48,548 bases of DNA from Mycobacterium sp. IS-1264 (GTDB lineage: Bacteria > Actinomycetota > Actinomycetes > Mycobacteriales > Mycobacteriaceae). The stretch is taken from positions 1-48,548 of the forward strand of contig NZ_MBES01000019.1 of the NCBI RefSeq assembly GCF_001954195.1. The letters run 5' to 3'. The notes under the pieces were generated by a model, which saw only the letters and a list, made by a program, of their open reading frames with translations, did not search any database and was not told the origin of the DNA. The number at the start of each line of letters is the position of its first letter. Within the stretch, counting starts at the first letter, position 1. Position numbers and translations under genes: made by a program. Shown piece after piece: positions 1 to 7,840 of the stretch.

Positions 1-178
1 AGCCGCGGGCCGTGGTCAGGCTTGTGACGAGTTTGCGCACCCATGCCACGAGGTCGTCGGCCAGGTCGCCGGTGTGGTTCACCGACGCCAGGATCCTGTC
101 GGCGTCTTCGAGCATGACGTCGGCGACCAGCGCGGGGCGGCTGGGCCACCAGCGATAGATCGTCTGCTTTCCCACACC
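1..178 (-). pseudogene. TetR regulator, DNA-binding part, inverted and cut off
   Basis: On the minus strand the sequence reads [20 protein letters not shown] and continues through a helix-rich stretch to TTARG at the window edge. [12 protein letters not shown] is the recognition-helix region of TetR-family repressors. This segment should lie directly in front of the ligand-binding part now found on the opposite strand at 172-517, and the shared peptide HTGDLADD occurs in both. No start codon or upstream helix can be seen, because reading further leads into the second repeat arm. As it stands no intact regulator can be made. I infer that the native gene is continuous and that this portion was copied in reverse at the junction. 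Confidence 0.8.
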
Positions 179-248
179 GGCGACCTGGCCGACGACCTCG
201 TGGCATGGGTGCGCAAACTCGTCACAAGCCTGACCACGGCCCGCGGCT
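1..248. repeat. 77-bp perfect inverted repeat (fold-back)
   Basis: Bases 1-77 are the exact reverse complement of bases 172-248; a 94-base spacer (78-171) separates the arms. Both arms code, in opposite directions, for the same TetR segment ([12 protein letters not shown] and following residues). The left arm touches the window edge, so its true length is unknown. The pattern looks like a template-switch or snap-back junction, biological or technical. Confidence 0.95.
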
Positions 249-517
249 CGGCCATGCTGCGCACCCTGACCGCCGCCGGCATGGAGCATGAGGAGACGGC
301 GGTCAAACTGCGCGCCGGCTTCTCCTCGCCGCTGCACGAAAGCGTCCGCAACCGGCTGCTTGCCGACGGCCACGACGAGGCCACGGCCGATTCCGCCGCC
401 GACGCCATCGTCGGCGGCGTGGTGTATCCGATTCTTTCTGGCGCACAACCTTATTCGCGGCTGCGGGCCGAAACGACCACCCGGATAGTCGTCGACGCTC
501 TTGCCCGCCGGCCCTGA
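172..517 (+). pseudogene. TetR regulator, C-terminal part without DNA-binding domain
   Basis: The plus strand reads [16 protein letters not shown] to a stop at 515-517, ending VVDALARRP. It is the helical ligand-binding and dimer domain of a TetR repressor of the type with a TetR_C tail. An open frame continues upstream to an ATG at 74, but residues before HTGDL are the antisense of the inverted DNA-binding part and have no TetR character. The gene that follows (DUF1214, 571) is on the same strand after 53 bases, so the native repressor may control the DUF1214-sulfotransferase pair. Confidence 0.8.
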
Positions 518-570
518 CAACCCACCCGAATCGGCAGCGCGAGCGCGAGACATGGTCTAGGTATGAAGCT

Positions 571-1674
571 ATGACGCTAAATCAGGGGCTGGAGCCGTCT
601 GATCAGCTCGCCCCGAAGTCGCTCGCCGCGTGGCAGTTCTTCCAGCAGATGCTCGCCGACGTCACCAAGGTGGTGACGCAGGACGCCGAGTCCGAGCGAG
701 AACTGCTCGAGGGGCTGCGGGTCATCGCCCGGGTGTCGTCGCTGTGCTCGCAACTATCGGTCGAGGCCGACCTCGACCGGCCGTCGTTCTTCGACATGTG
801 CTCGGACAACCGGATGATCGGCGGCCCCAACCCCGACGGCAACTACTACCTGGCGATGATCCGCGGCGACCGGCGCTACCGGATCACCGGCGCCCGGGGC
901 ACAAGCGCCTATCTCGGATTCCAGATCCTGGCCGGCACCGGCCTTAGCCCGCGCCGGATGTCCAACTACATCAGCGACACCGACCTGGCCCTGACGTCGG
1001 GCGAATTCGCGCTCGTCCTGTCGGCGGACGAACCGTCCGATCTCGGTGGCGCGCGGTGGGTGCAGATCCCCGACGACGCGTCATCGGTCGTCGTGCGGGA
1101 GTATCTCGCCGACCGCGGGTCCGAGGAGCTGGCCACCCTGCGGATCGAAGCGCTCGATCCCGGTCCGCTCGCTCCGCTGACCGACGACGAACTCGCCGAG
1201 CAATTCACCGCGATGGCATGGACGCTGATGAAGCTCGTCACGCTGCACCGCACGATCAAGCCCGAGCTGTTGGAGCGTCCCAACACGCTGCTGACGGCCG
1301 AGGCCGCCGATCTGGGTGCGGCCGACACCACCCCGGACAACCTGTACATGATGGGCACGTTTCGGCTCGACCCCGGCGAGGCGCTCGTGCTCGACATCGC
1401 GCCACCCGACACCAGGTACTGGAACGTCACGCTGGAAAGCGTGTGGCATGAGTGCCTGGAGCCACGCCGCCGGCACAGCTCGGTGACCAACCGTGGGGTG
1501 CGGCCGGACGCGGACGGGCGCGTGCGCATCGCGATCTCCGCACAGGACTTCGGTTTTGGCCACTGGCTCGACACCGGTGGCCGGCATCGCGGGTTCGTGG
1601 TGCTGCGCTGGCTCGACAACCCCAATCCGCCCGACGTCGCGGTGACGGTGCGCCGGCAAGGGGAACGGGCATGA
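571..1674 (+). CDS. DUF1214 domain protein
   Basis: A 367-residue protein without signal peptide or membrane segment. The C-terminal third (about 250-360), with DTRYWNVTLESVWHECLEPR, matches the DUF1214 family, whose members occur in many mycobacteria and often lie beside sulfotransferases or hydrolases. The biochemical function is not established. No strong ribosome-binding site precedes the ATG at 571, but the reading frame has coding character from there on. Its stop codon overlaps the start of the sulfotransferase (ATGA at 1671-1674), so the two are almost certainly translated together and probably act on one pathway. Confidence 0.85.
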   Translation: MTLNQGLEPSDQLAPKSLAAWQFFQQMLADVTKVVTQDAESERELLEGLRVIARVSSLCSQLSVEADLDRPSFFDMCSDNRMIGGPNPDGNYYLAMIRGDRRYRITGARGTSAYLGFQILAGTGLSPRRMSNYISDTDLALTSGEFALVLSADEPSDLGGARWVQIPDDASSVVVREYLADRGSEELATLRIEALDPGPLAPLTDDELAEQFTAMAWTLMKLVTLHRTIKPELLERPNTLLTAEAADLGAADTTPDNLYMMGTFRLDPGEALVLDIAPPDTRYWNVTLESVWHECLEPRRRHSSVTNRGVRPDADGRVRIAISAQDFGFGHWLDTGGRHRGFVVLRWLDNPNPPDVAVTVRRQGERA

Positions 1675-2843
1675 CGCTGAAGGAGAAGTTCGACCCCGAC
1701 CGGCTCATCGCCGCAGCCTGCGAAGAAGCGGGCAGCGACGACTTCGGCGCGGACGGCTGGCGGCCCGGGCTGGATCGTCTCACCGACGCGCTGATCAACG
1801 AGGCACGGCTCTCGGACCTCGGTGTCGAGATCGCCTGCCTGGATGTGATGCGAGCCCTGAAGAACCGGCTCGGCGTGATCGCATGGCGCAAAAAACACCC
1901 CGAGATCGCCAGCGAGCCAATCACGCAGCCGATCTTCATCGTCGGCCAACCCCGCTCCGGAACCACGATCCTGTACGACCTGCTCGCCCAGGATCCAGAG
2001 CTTCGCGCCCCACTGACCTGGGAGGTCGACGAGCCCTGTCCGGTCCCGCGGCCCGAGACGTATCACACCGATCCGCGCATCGCGCAGGTGCAGGCCAGCA
2101 TCGAGCTCTCCGAGCAGATCGTTCCCGGCTTCCTCGCATTTCACCCGATGGGCGCGCTCGTCGGGCAGGAGTGCGTCCGGATCACGGCGAGCGAATTCAC
2201 CAGCATGATCTTTCCGGTGCAGTACCGCCTGCCGAGCTACTCGCATTGGCTCCTCTATGACGCCGACTACGCCGGTGCGTACCGCTTCCATCGAATCTTC
2301 CTGCAGCACCTGCAGTCTGGCGTTCCCGGGCAGTGGCTGCTGAAGTCGCCGGCGCATCTGTGGCAGTTGGATGCGCTGCTGGCCGAATATCCCGACGCGC
2401 TGATCGTGCAGACGCACCGCGATCCGCTCAACGTCATCTCGTCGATCGCGGCGCTGACCCACCACCTGCGACGGATGTGCAGCGACGAGTCCGACATCGC
2501 CGAGTGCGCGGCGCAGTCCTACGAAGAGATCGTCGTCGGCCTCGATCGCGGGATGATGCTGCGCGACGGCGGCGCGGTGCCCGCCGGCCGGGTGATCGAC
2601 GTGCTGTTCACCGATTTCATGAACGACCCGTGGACCACGATCAACGACATCTATCGGAGGCTGGGCCGCGAGCTGAAACCGGATGCCGCACAAAGGATGC
2701 GGGACTTCCTGGCCGCCCATCCCGGGGACGGCGGACGGGGCCGCTACACCTGGTCGGACACCGGCTTGGACGCCGGCGAGGTGCGGGAACGGGTGAGTGC
2801 CTATCAGGAACGCTACGGGGTGCCGACCGAACAGCTGCGGTAG
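1671..2843 (+). CDS. sulfotransferase family protein
   Basis: A 390-residue member of the PAPS-dependent sulfotransferase superfamily, expected to move a sulfuryl group from PAPS to a hydroxyl or amine of a small molecule or lipid. The 5'-phosphosulfate loop is visible as IFIVGQPRSGTTIL (about 88-101), and the 3'-phosphate motif as LLKSPAH plus THRDP (R250). The reading frame is open further upstream to 1452, but the ATG at 1671 overlaps the stop of the preceding gene in the usual ATGA form and begins the family-like N-terminus MTLKEKFDPDRLI. The acceptor cannot be told; mycobacteria hold many such paralogues acting on glycolipids, steroids or metabolites. Confidence 0.9.
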   Translation: MTLKEKFDPDRLIAAACEEAGSDDFGADGWRPGLDRLTDALINEARLSDLGVEIACLDVMRALKNRLGVIAWRKKHPEIASEPITQPIFIVGQPRSGTTILYDLLAQDPELRAPLTWEVDEPCPVPRPETYHTDPRIAQVQASIELSEQIVPGFLAFHPMGALVGQECVRITASEFTSMIFPVQYRLPSYSHWLLYDADYAGAYRFHRIFLQHLQSGVPGQWLLKSPAHLWQLDALLAEYPDALIVQTHRDPLNVISSIAALTHHLRRMCSDESDIAECAAQSYEEIVVGLDRGMMLRDGGAVPAGRVIDVLFTDFMNDPWTTINDIYRRLGRELKPDAAQRMRDFLAAHPGDGGRGRYTWSDTGLDAGEVRERVSAYQERYGVPTEQLR

Positions 2844-2847
2844 CGGA

Positions 2848-3741
2848 TCAGCCCGCGACCGAGGCGTCGTAGATCGACTGGATGGCCGCGTCCAGCGTGG
2901 CGTTGAACTGCTCGTCTGATTGGTCGGCGGTGAGCCCCTCGGTCAGCGCGCGGCTGAAGCTGGCGATCACGCCGGTGTTCTGCGCGAGCAGCTTGTTGGC
3001 GTCCTCGCGGGAGTAGCCACCCGACAGTGCCAGCACCCGCATCACCCGCGGATGTTCCACCAACGGACGGTAGTGGTTGACCGCGCTGGGCAGGCTGAGC
3101 TTGAGCATCACCCGCTGTCCGTCGGGAACGGTTTCGAGCTGCTTGGTGATTTCGTCGCGCAGGATGTCCTCGGCCTGCGCCTTGTCAGCAATCGAGATGG
3201 TGACTTCGGGTTCGATGATGGGCACCAGTCCGTGCGACAGCACCTGATGGGCCACCTCGAATTGCTGGGCGACCACTGCGGCAATGCCCTCGGCGTTGGC
3301 GCCGCCGATCACCGAGCGCTCTTTGGTGCCGAAAACACCCTTGCCCGCGGCCCGCTCCAGCAGCTCGTCCAACCCCGGCATCGGCTTCATCAGCTGCACT
3401 TCGTCGGAGGCCTCGGCCAAACCCTTGTCGATCTTGAGGATCGGCACCACGCCCTTGGTCTCCCACAGGTAGGTGGTCGACGGCTTGCCCTCGATCTCGC
3501 GGTCCATGGTCTGCTCGAACAGAATCGCCGCCAGCACCCGGTCACCCGTGAACGCCGGGGAGGTGATGATCCGCGAGCGCATCTGGTGGATGAGGTCGAA
3601 CATCTCTTCCTCGGAGGAATAGGCGTCCTCCTCGATGCCATACAGGCGCAACGCCTTCGGCGTCGAGCCACCGCTCTGGTCGAGCGCTGCGACGAATCCC
3701 TTGCCCGACGTCATCCTGTCTGCTTGCTTTTCGTTCGGCAT
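2848..3741 (-). CDS. class I fructose-bisphosphate aldolase
   Basis: A 297-residue Schiff-base aldolase splitting fructose 1,6-bisphosphate into glyceraldehyde 3-phosphate and dihydroxyacetone phosphate in the cytosol. Typical features are AALDQSGGSTPKAL near the N-terminus, TYLWETKGVVPILKIDKG, LVPIIEPEV, and MLKLSLPS, the last containing the likely Schiff-base lysine. I place the start at the ATG at 3741 (MPNEKQADRM), preceded by GGAG at six bases; a GTG at 3753 has no proper spacing. The gene ends four bases after the stop of the convergent sulfotransferase. Mycobacteria normally also carry a class II zinc enzyme, so this would be a second, metal-independent aldolase. Confidence 0.93.
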   Translation of the reverse strand: MPNEKQADRMTSGKGFVAALDQSGGSTPKALRLYGIEEDAYSSEEEMFDLIHQMRSRIITSPAFTGDRVLAAILFEQTMDREIEGKPSTTYLWETKGVVPILKIDKGLAEASDEVQLMKPMPGLDELLERAAGKGVFGTKERSVIGGANAEGIAAVVAQQFEVAHQVLSHGLVPIIEPEVTISIADKAQAEDILRDEITKQLETVPDGQRVMLKLSLPSAVNHYRPLVEHPRVMRVLALSGGYSREDANKLLAQNTGVIASFSRALTEGLTADQSDEQFNATLDAAIQSIYDASVAG

Positions 3742-3850
3742 GGAATTCTCCACTCCCTTGTGGTCGTCGCGCCCCTTTCGTCACGGTGCGCAATCGGGCT
3801 CGGATCGTGTCGATCATATTTCGGCCGGCCACAGCCCGGACAGGCGGTGG

Positions 3851-4444
3851 TCAGGCCTCGGTTGCGTCCTGCTCCGGCGACGCACTTTTGCCGGGCCACA
3901 GCGCCATGCGATCGAGAAGCCCGTCGCGCAGCACGAGCGTGTGAAACAGCACCGCGCAGACGTGCGCGGTGAAGGTCAGGAAAAGCAGGAGGGCGAAGAC
4001 GTTGTGGGCCTGCCGAAGCACGGCGTAGACGTCGATGTTGTGTGGCGCGATGCCGGGCAGCTGAAACGGCCCGACCATGCCGACGGGAAACCGCGCCGCC
4101 GAGAGCATGGCCCAGCCGACCAGGGGCTGGATGAGTAGCAGGGCGTAGAGCAGGTACTCCGACCACGACGCGATGCGGCGCTCGGTGGGGCCCATGGTGG
4201 CCAGGAAGGGTGGCAGCCGGTGGGTGAGCCTGTTCGCCAGGCGCACCACGGCGAAGATCAGGATCAGCAACCCCAGCGGCCGGTGTATCGCCAGGAGCAG
4301 CGGGTAGTAGGTCAGCGATGCGATCATGGTCACCCCGATGAGCAGCTGCGCGATGACCATAGGCGCCATCAGCCAGTGCAAGATTCGGGAGGGAAGGGCG
4401 AAACGCCCACGGGCGGCGGTTGTTTCGCTGGCCTCGTCGGTCAT
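3851..4444 (-). CDS. cytochrome b561 family membrane protein
   Basis: A 197-residue protein with four hydrophobic helices and the haem-ligand histidines expected of the bacterial cytochrome b561 family: RILHWLM, LLAIHRPLG, RQAHNVFALL and LTFTAHVCAVLFH. These proteins pass electrons from membrane quinol to a periplasmic or membrane partner. Its ATG at 4444 overlaps the stop of the catalase-like gene (ATGA at 4441-4444). Pairing of a catalase-like SrpA protein with a b561 is a recurrent bacterial arrangement and suggests that the cytochrome feeds electrons to the exported haem protein. Confidence 0.9.
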   Translation of the reverse strand: MTDEASETTAARGRFALPSRILHWLMAPMVIAQLLIGVTMIASLTYYPLLLAIHRPLGLLILIFAVVRLANRLTHRLPPFLATMGPTERRIASWSEYLLYALLLIQPLVGWAMLSAARFPVGMVGPFQLPGIAPHNIDVYAVLRQAHNVFALLLFLTFTAHVCAVLFHTLVLRDGLLDRMALWPGKSASPEQDATEA

Positions 4445-5571
4445 GCGCGCACCTGGCTGACGTTGACCTCGCTGGCCGATTTGGGTTCCTCGGCGCGGCG
4501 GGTGAAGGAGCGCGCGTAAACCGCCGATCTTGCGGCAAGCAACGGGTCGTCGGAGGCCGCGATGCCATCGGGCAACACCAGCGGGTCGAAGTTGATATCG
4601 CGGGCGTTGCCCGCCTCCTCGGTCGCCACCGCGGTGATGGTGATGGTGCCGGCATCGATGCGGCGGCGCGATTGCGGCCACGGTTTGGTGGCGTCGTTCG
4701 TCGGATCCCCGGGTTCGCCGATCGTGAGCACCAGCCGCCACTTCAATGGCCGCTGCGCCAACGCCCCGACGAGGTCGTCGAACAGGTAGTCCTTTCCCAC
4801 CGACGACGCCGGGGGATTCGCCGCGCCGGCTTCCAGCGGAACGGCGGACCAGCGCACGGGAACGGTCGCGCCCGCACCGTTGGTGAAGTGAAAGGCATTC
4901 AGGCCGTAGAACGTGCTGTCCGCGAATCCCGCGCTCGGCGGTGATTGCTTGATGAGCTTCATGGCCGCGACGGTCTCGGGGTGGCGGTCGAGGAATGCGG
5001 CCATCGCCTGCGGGTCGGGCTTCCCGGTGCCGGGCATGGGCCTGGACGCGAGCAACCGATCGTAAAACCCCTGCGGGGTGCTGTCGGCGAAAACGGGAAT
5101 GTTGATCATCGCCGTGCGCCACTGCTGCCCGTTGGGAGTCTGGAAAAGCAGCCCCAGTCCGCGGACCGTGTCGGGCTTGTCGGCCTGATCCGGCAGACCG
5201 CCGGACAGCGAAAACCGACCGATCACCGGAACGCTGCCCCGCGCGAAAACCGCCGCCCGGCAGATGGCCGCGCCCGCGCCCGTGCTCGCGAAAGACCCTG
5301 TGGCGGAAAGCCCTTTGGCATGGTTGCGCCGAAACCCATCGTGGTGGCCGTAGACATGTTCGAAGCGATCGGCGAACCCCGAGGGCGTGAGTTGCGCACC
5401 CGGCCGCAGCCAGCCGCCTGCATAGGCAAAGCCGCCGACGTCCACCGCGGCGATACCGGCGACCGCGCCCATCCCGAGCAGCGCGCTACGCCGGGTCAGC
5501 GGGCCGAGGCGGGTGGGCCTGGCTTCGGCGGCGTTGTCGTCCCGCTCGCCTTCCTGGTCACCGGGTTCCAT
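4441..5571 (-). CDS. Tat-exported catalase-related (SrpA-type) haem protein
   Basis: A 376-residue protein from the ATG at 5571 (AAAGGA eight bases ahead); an ATG at 5580 is possible. The N-terminus carries a twin-arginine signal, LTRRSALLGMGAVAGIAAVD, so folded, haem-loaded export is likely. The mature part resembles the small catalase-core family (SrpA): HAKGLSATGSF holds the distal histidine motif HAKG, followed by GRFSLSGG and a long core with LLFQTPNGQQWR. Small catalase-like proteins often work as organic peroxidases rather than true catalases. It is coupled to the cytochrome b561 by an ATGA overlap. The 302-base gap upstream is shared with a divergent TetR gene. Confidence 0.88.
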   Translation of the reverse strand: MEPGDQEGERDDNAAEARPTRLGPLTRRSALLGMGAVAGIAAVDVGGFAYAGGWLRPGAQLTPSGFADRFEHVYGHHDGFRRNHAKGLSATGSFASTGAGAAICRAAVFARGSVPVIGRFSLSGGLPDQADKPDTVRGLGLLFQTPNGQQWRTAMINIPVFADSTPQGFYDRLLASRPMPGTGKPDPQAMAAFLDRHPETVAAMKLIKQSPPSAGFADSTFYGLNAFHFTNGAGATVPVRWSAVPLEAGAANPPASSVGKDYLFDDLVGALAQRPLKWRLVLTIGEPGDPTNDATKPWPQSRRRIDAGTITITAVATEEAGNARDINFDPLVLPDGIAASDDPLLAARSAVYARSFTRRAEEPKSASEVNVSQVRA

Positions 5572-5580
5572 GCCCACCAT

Positions 5581-5882
5581 CCTTTCGGTGCTTTTCCGGT
5601 GGAGGCTACGGCGCGGGGCCGGAATTCGTTCAACGTGCGGGCGCTCGGCGCGACAAAGTTCAGGCAGATGTCATCTTGCCCGCGCGAGAACGGGGCTCAC
5701 CTTGCCGTAGCCAGCAGCGAACACCATCGTGCCGTGCGGCCACGCGGCGAAGAAGGTAGGAGGCGAATTCGTCCGCGACGGAGTGGCCCGTTAATCCCCT
5801 TTTAGGTCAGATAATCGCCTGCGCTGCAATGGGATTCGACGATAGAAAGGCCAGCAACAACGCATCCCGTAACATCGGCGCC
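5581..5882. promoter_or_regulatory. divergent intergenic region, catalase / TetR
   Basis: About 300 bases separate the catalase-like gene (minus) from the TetR gene (plus). A possible half-site TCAGATAAT (5807-5815) resembles the arms of the palindrome found at 6493-6518. No further gene is visible. Whether the TetR protein acts on the catalase promoter is not shown by the sequence. Confidence 0.4.
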
Positions 5883-6503
5883 ATGGAACCGAGCCGCTGG
5901 TGGGGCGACGACCGCGCGATCCTCGATGACGAGGAGGCCCGCCGGCGCATCCTGGACGCCGCCGCCCGCTGCATCGTGCGCCGCGGCAGCACTCAGTTCC
6001 GGGTGGGCGAGGTGGCAGACGAAGCCGGGGTGTCGCGGTCGACGGTGTACCGGTACTTCCCGGGCCGCGACGACGTCCTGCTGGGCCTGCTGCTGATGCG
6101 CATCGACAACGCGCTTGGTGAACTCGTGCGCTCGCTGCCCGCTCCCGACGACCCGGTTCGGTCGGTGCCCGAGATGGTGTTGGCCCGCGTCGAGTCGGTG
6201 GATGGCAATCCGCTGAACGAAGCGCTGTTCGCGGCCGAGAGCACCGCCGTGGCCACCGCCCTGGAGAAGGGGTCCGAACCGATCGTGGAGTTACTGCTGC
6301 AGCACTACGAGCCGTTGCTGACTCGATGGAAGCGTGCGGGCCGTCTCTACGACGATCTCGAGGCCCGGTCGATCGTCCAGTGGCTGCACACGGCCACGTT
6401 GTTTTTGCTGGCGCCCTCGTGGCGGCGCCGTCCGGCGGCCGACAAACGTGAATTCGTCGAGCAGTTCGTGGTGCGCGCCCTGGTTCCACCAATCAGACAA
6501 TAA
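5883..6503 (+). CDS. TetR family transcriptional regulator
   Basis: A 206-residue repressor. The DNA-binding domain spans about 19-65, with VGEVADEAGVSRSTVYRYFP as its helix-turn-helix. The rest is a helical ligand domain without recognisable specificity. The ATG at 5883 (MEPSRWW) is chosen; an in-frame ATG at 5829 would add 18 residues with little family character. A perfect 10-bp inverted repeat overlaps its stop codon and lies in front of the phosphotransferase gene, so it probably controls that gene and what follows. Confidence 0.9.
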   Translation: MEPSRWWGDDRAILDDEEARRRILDAAARCIVRRGSTQFRVGEVADEAGVSRSTVYRYFPGRDDVLLGLLLMRIDNALGELVRSLPAPDDPVRSVPEMVLARVESVDGNPLNEALFAAESTAVATALEKGSEPIVELLLQHYEPLLTRWKRAGRLYDDLEARSIVQWLHTATLFLLAPSWRRRPAADKREFVEQFVVRALVPPIRQ

Positions 6504-6518
6504 TCGGGTATTGTCTGA
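6493..6518. promoter_or_regulatory. TetR-type operator (inverted repeat)
   Basis: Arms TCAGACAATA (6493-6502) and TATTGTCTGA (6509-6518) are perfect reverse complements around ATCGGG. It overlaps the TetR stop codon and lies about 80 bases ahead of the phosphotransferase ATG. Further TGTCTGA half-sites follow at 6541. No T-run follows, so a terminator is unlikely. Confidence 0.65.
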
Positions 6519-6596
6519 TGTCCAGACGTTCGGTTATTTTTGTCTGACGATGCGTCGGCTCGCGACTGATCGGTGCCCGAATCAGGACGGAACGAC

Positions 6597-7733
6597 ATGA
6601 AACACGCTGTGGGACAGGCCTTCTCCGCCATGGGCCTGGCCGCCCATCTGGGCCGCGGGCTGGGCCGGGTGACCGCGGACGCCGTGGTCGGAGGCCGGTT
6701 GGGGTTGCCGCGCACGGTCGACGACGTCGACACGTCCGTCCTGTCCAAGATCATGGGAAAGACCGTCAGGTCGGTGCGTGTCCTCGGCAGCGACGCGGGG
6801 ACGTCCTCGCGGGCGCGGTTGGTACTGACCGGAAAAGACGTACCCGAGTCGGTATTCGTCAAGCTCGTGGCACAGACCGTCGCCACCCGCCTGATGGGCG
6901 AACTCGGCAGGCTCGGACACACCGAGGTGCGCTTCTACAGCCAACTCGCGCCGGAACTGACCGGCGTCCCCGAGTGCTACGGCGCCGCATTCGACCCCTG
7001 GACCGGCCGGTACCTGTTGGTCTTGGAAGATCTGCCGGCCGAGTCGTGCGAATTCCCTGACACGTTGCACCCGCTCTCCCCCGACCAGGCCAGCCTCATC
7101 GTCGAATTGCTGGCCGAGTTGCACGCCACCTTCTGGCATCGCCTGCCCCGCGATGGCGGCGGCCCGCTGGGATGGCTCGACACGCCATCGGGTGACGTAA
7201 CGTCCCTGCTGACCGGTTCGCTGATGCACGCGTCGATCAAACGCCTCGCCGATCGCACCGCCATCCCGGTCGATAACGGCCGCTTCATCGCCGACAACTA
7301 CCGCGCCGTCGCCGCGGTGATCGACACTCCCCCGCATACGGTCATGCATGGCGACGCGCATCCGGGCAACATGTACTTCTACGGCGGCAAGGCGGGACTG
7401 CTGGACTGGCAGGCGGTGCGGCGCGGCCATCCCTCTCGCGAGCTGGCCTACACCCTGATCACTAGCCTGACGCCGGATGACCGCCGCGCGACGCAGCGCG
7501 AGTTGCTCGACGACTACCGTCGTGCGCTCGCGGCCGCCGGGGGGCCCGGCCTGGACCGCGACGACCTGTGGCTGCGATATCGCCAGGGCGCGCTGTACGG
7601 ATATGTCGCCCCCCTGATCACCGCCGGAATGGGCGGAATGCAGGTCGAGGGCATCGCGATGGAAGGACTGCGGCGGGGGGTCGAGGCGCTCGACGACCTG
7701 GACGCCGTCGCGGCGCTGAAGCGTTCCCTGTAG
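6597..7733 (+). CDS. APH-type phosphotransferase family protein
   Basis: A 378-residue protein of the aminoglycoside-phosphotransferase/choline-kinase fold. The Brenner motif HGDAHPGN (H251-N258, catalytic D253) and the metal-binding LLDWQ (D270) are clear, and LVLEDL marks the hinge. The family phosphorylates small hydroxylated substrates; in actinobacteria many members sit in catabolic clusters for steroids, alcohols or acyl-CoA precursors rather than in drug resistance. I choose the ATG at 6597 (MKHAVGQAF), with AGGACGG ahead. It follows the TetR gene and operator, and precedes the amidohydrolase after about 107 bases. Confidence 0.88.
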   Translation: MKHAVGQAFSAMGLAAHLGRGLGRVTADAVVGGRLGLPRTVDDVDTSVLSKIMGKTVRSVRVLGSDAGTSSRARLVLTGKDVPESVFVKLVAQTVATRLMGELGRLGHTEVRFYSQLAPELTGVPECYGAAFDPWTGRYLLVLEDLPAESCEFPDTLHPLSPDQASLIVELLAELHATFWHRLPRDGGGPLGWLDTPSGDVTSLLTGSLMHASIKRLADRTAIPVDNGRFIADNYRAVAAVIDTPPHTVMHGDAHPGNMYFYGGKAGLLDWQAVRRGHPSRELAYTLITSLTPDDRRATQRELLDDYRRALAAAGGPGLDRDDLWLRYRQGALYGYVAPLITAGMGGMQVEGIAMEGLRRGVEALDDLDAVAALKRSL

Positions 7734-7782
7734 CCGAGGCGAAATTCGGCCGAACCTATTGCCATAGCCGCCGCAGGAGTTA

Positions 7783-7799
7783 CGCTACTTCGAGTAGCG
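7783..7799. promoter_or_regulatory. small palindrome before the amidohydrolase
   Basis: Arms CGCTACT and AGTAGCG flank TCG, 41 bases ahead of the amidohydrolase start. It could be an operator; its arms differ from the TetR site at 6493. Confidence 0.4.
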
Positions 7800-7840
7800 A
7801 AATACGCGCACAGCTCACTCGGCAACGCAAGGAGAGTCTC

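Noticed and set aside
74..517. Continuous 147-codon plus frame across the inverted repeat
   Set aside because: Only the part after 172 is TetR-like; the beginning is antisense of the inverted DNA-binding part.
966..2720. 584-codon minus frame
   Set aside because: Antisense of the DUF1214 and sulfotransferase genes; biased Gly/Arg/His content and no domain.
6493..6518. Reading the palindrome as an intrinsic terminator
   Set aside because: No T-run follows and related half-sites occur nearby, which suits an operator better.
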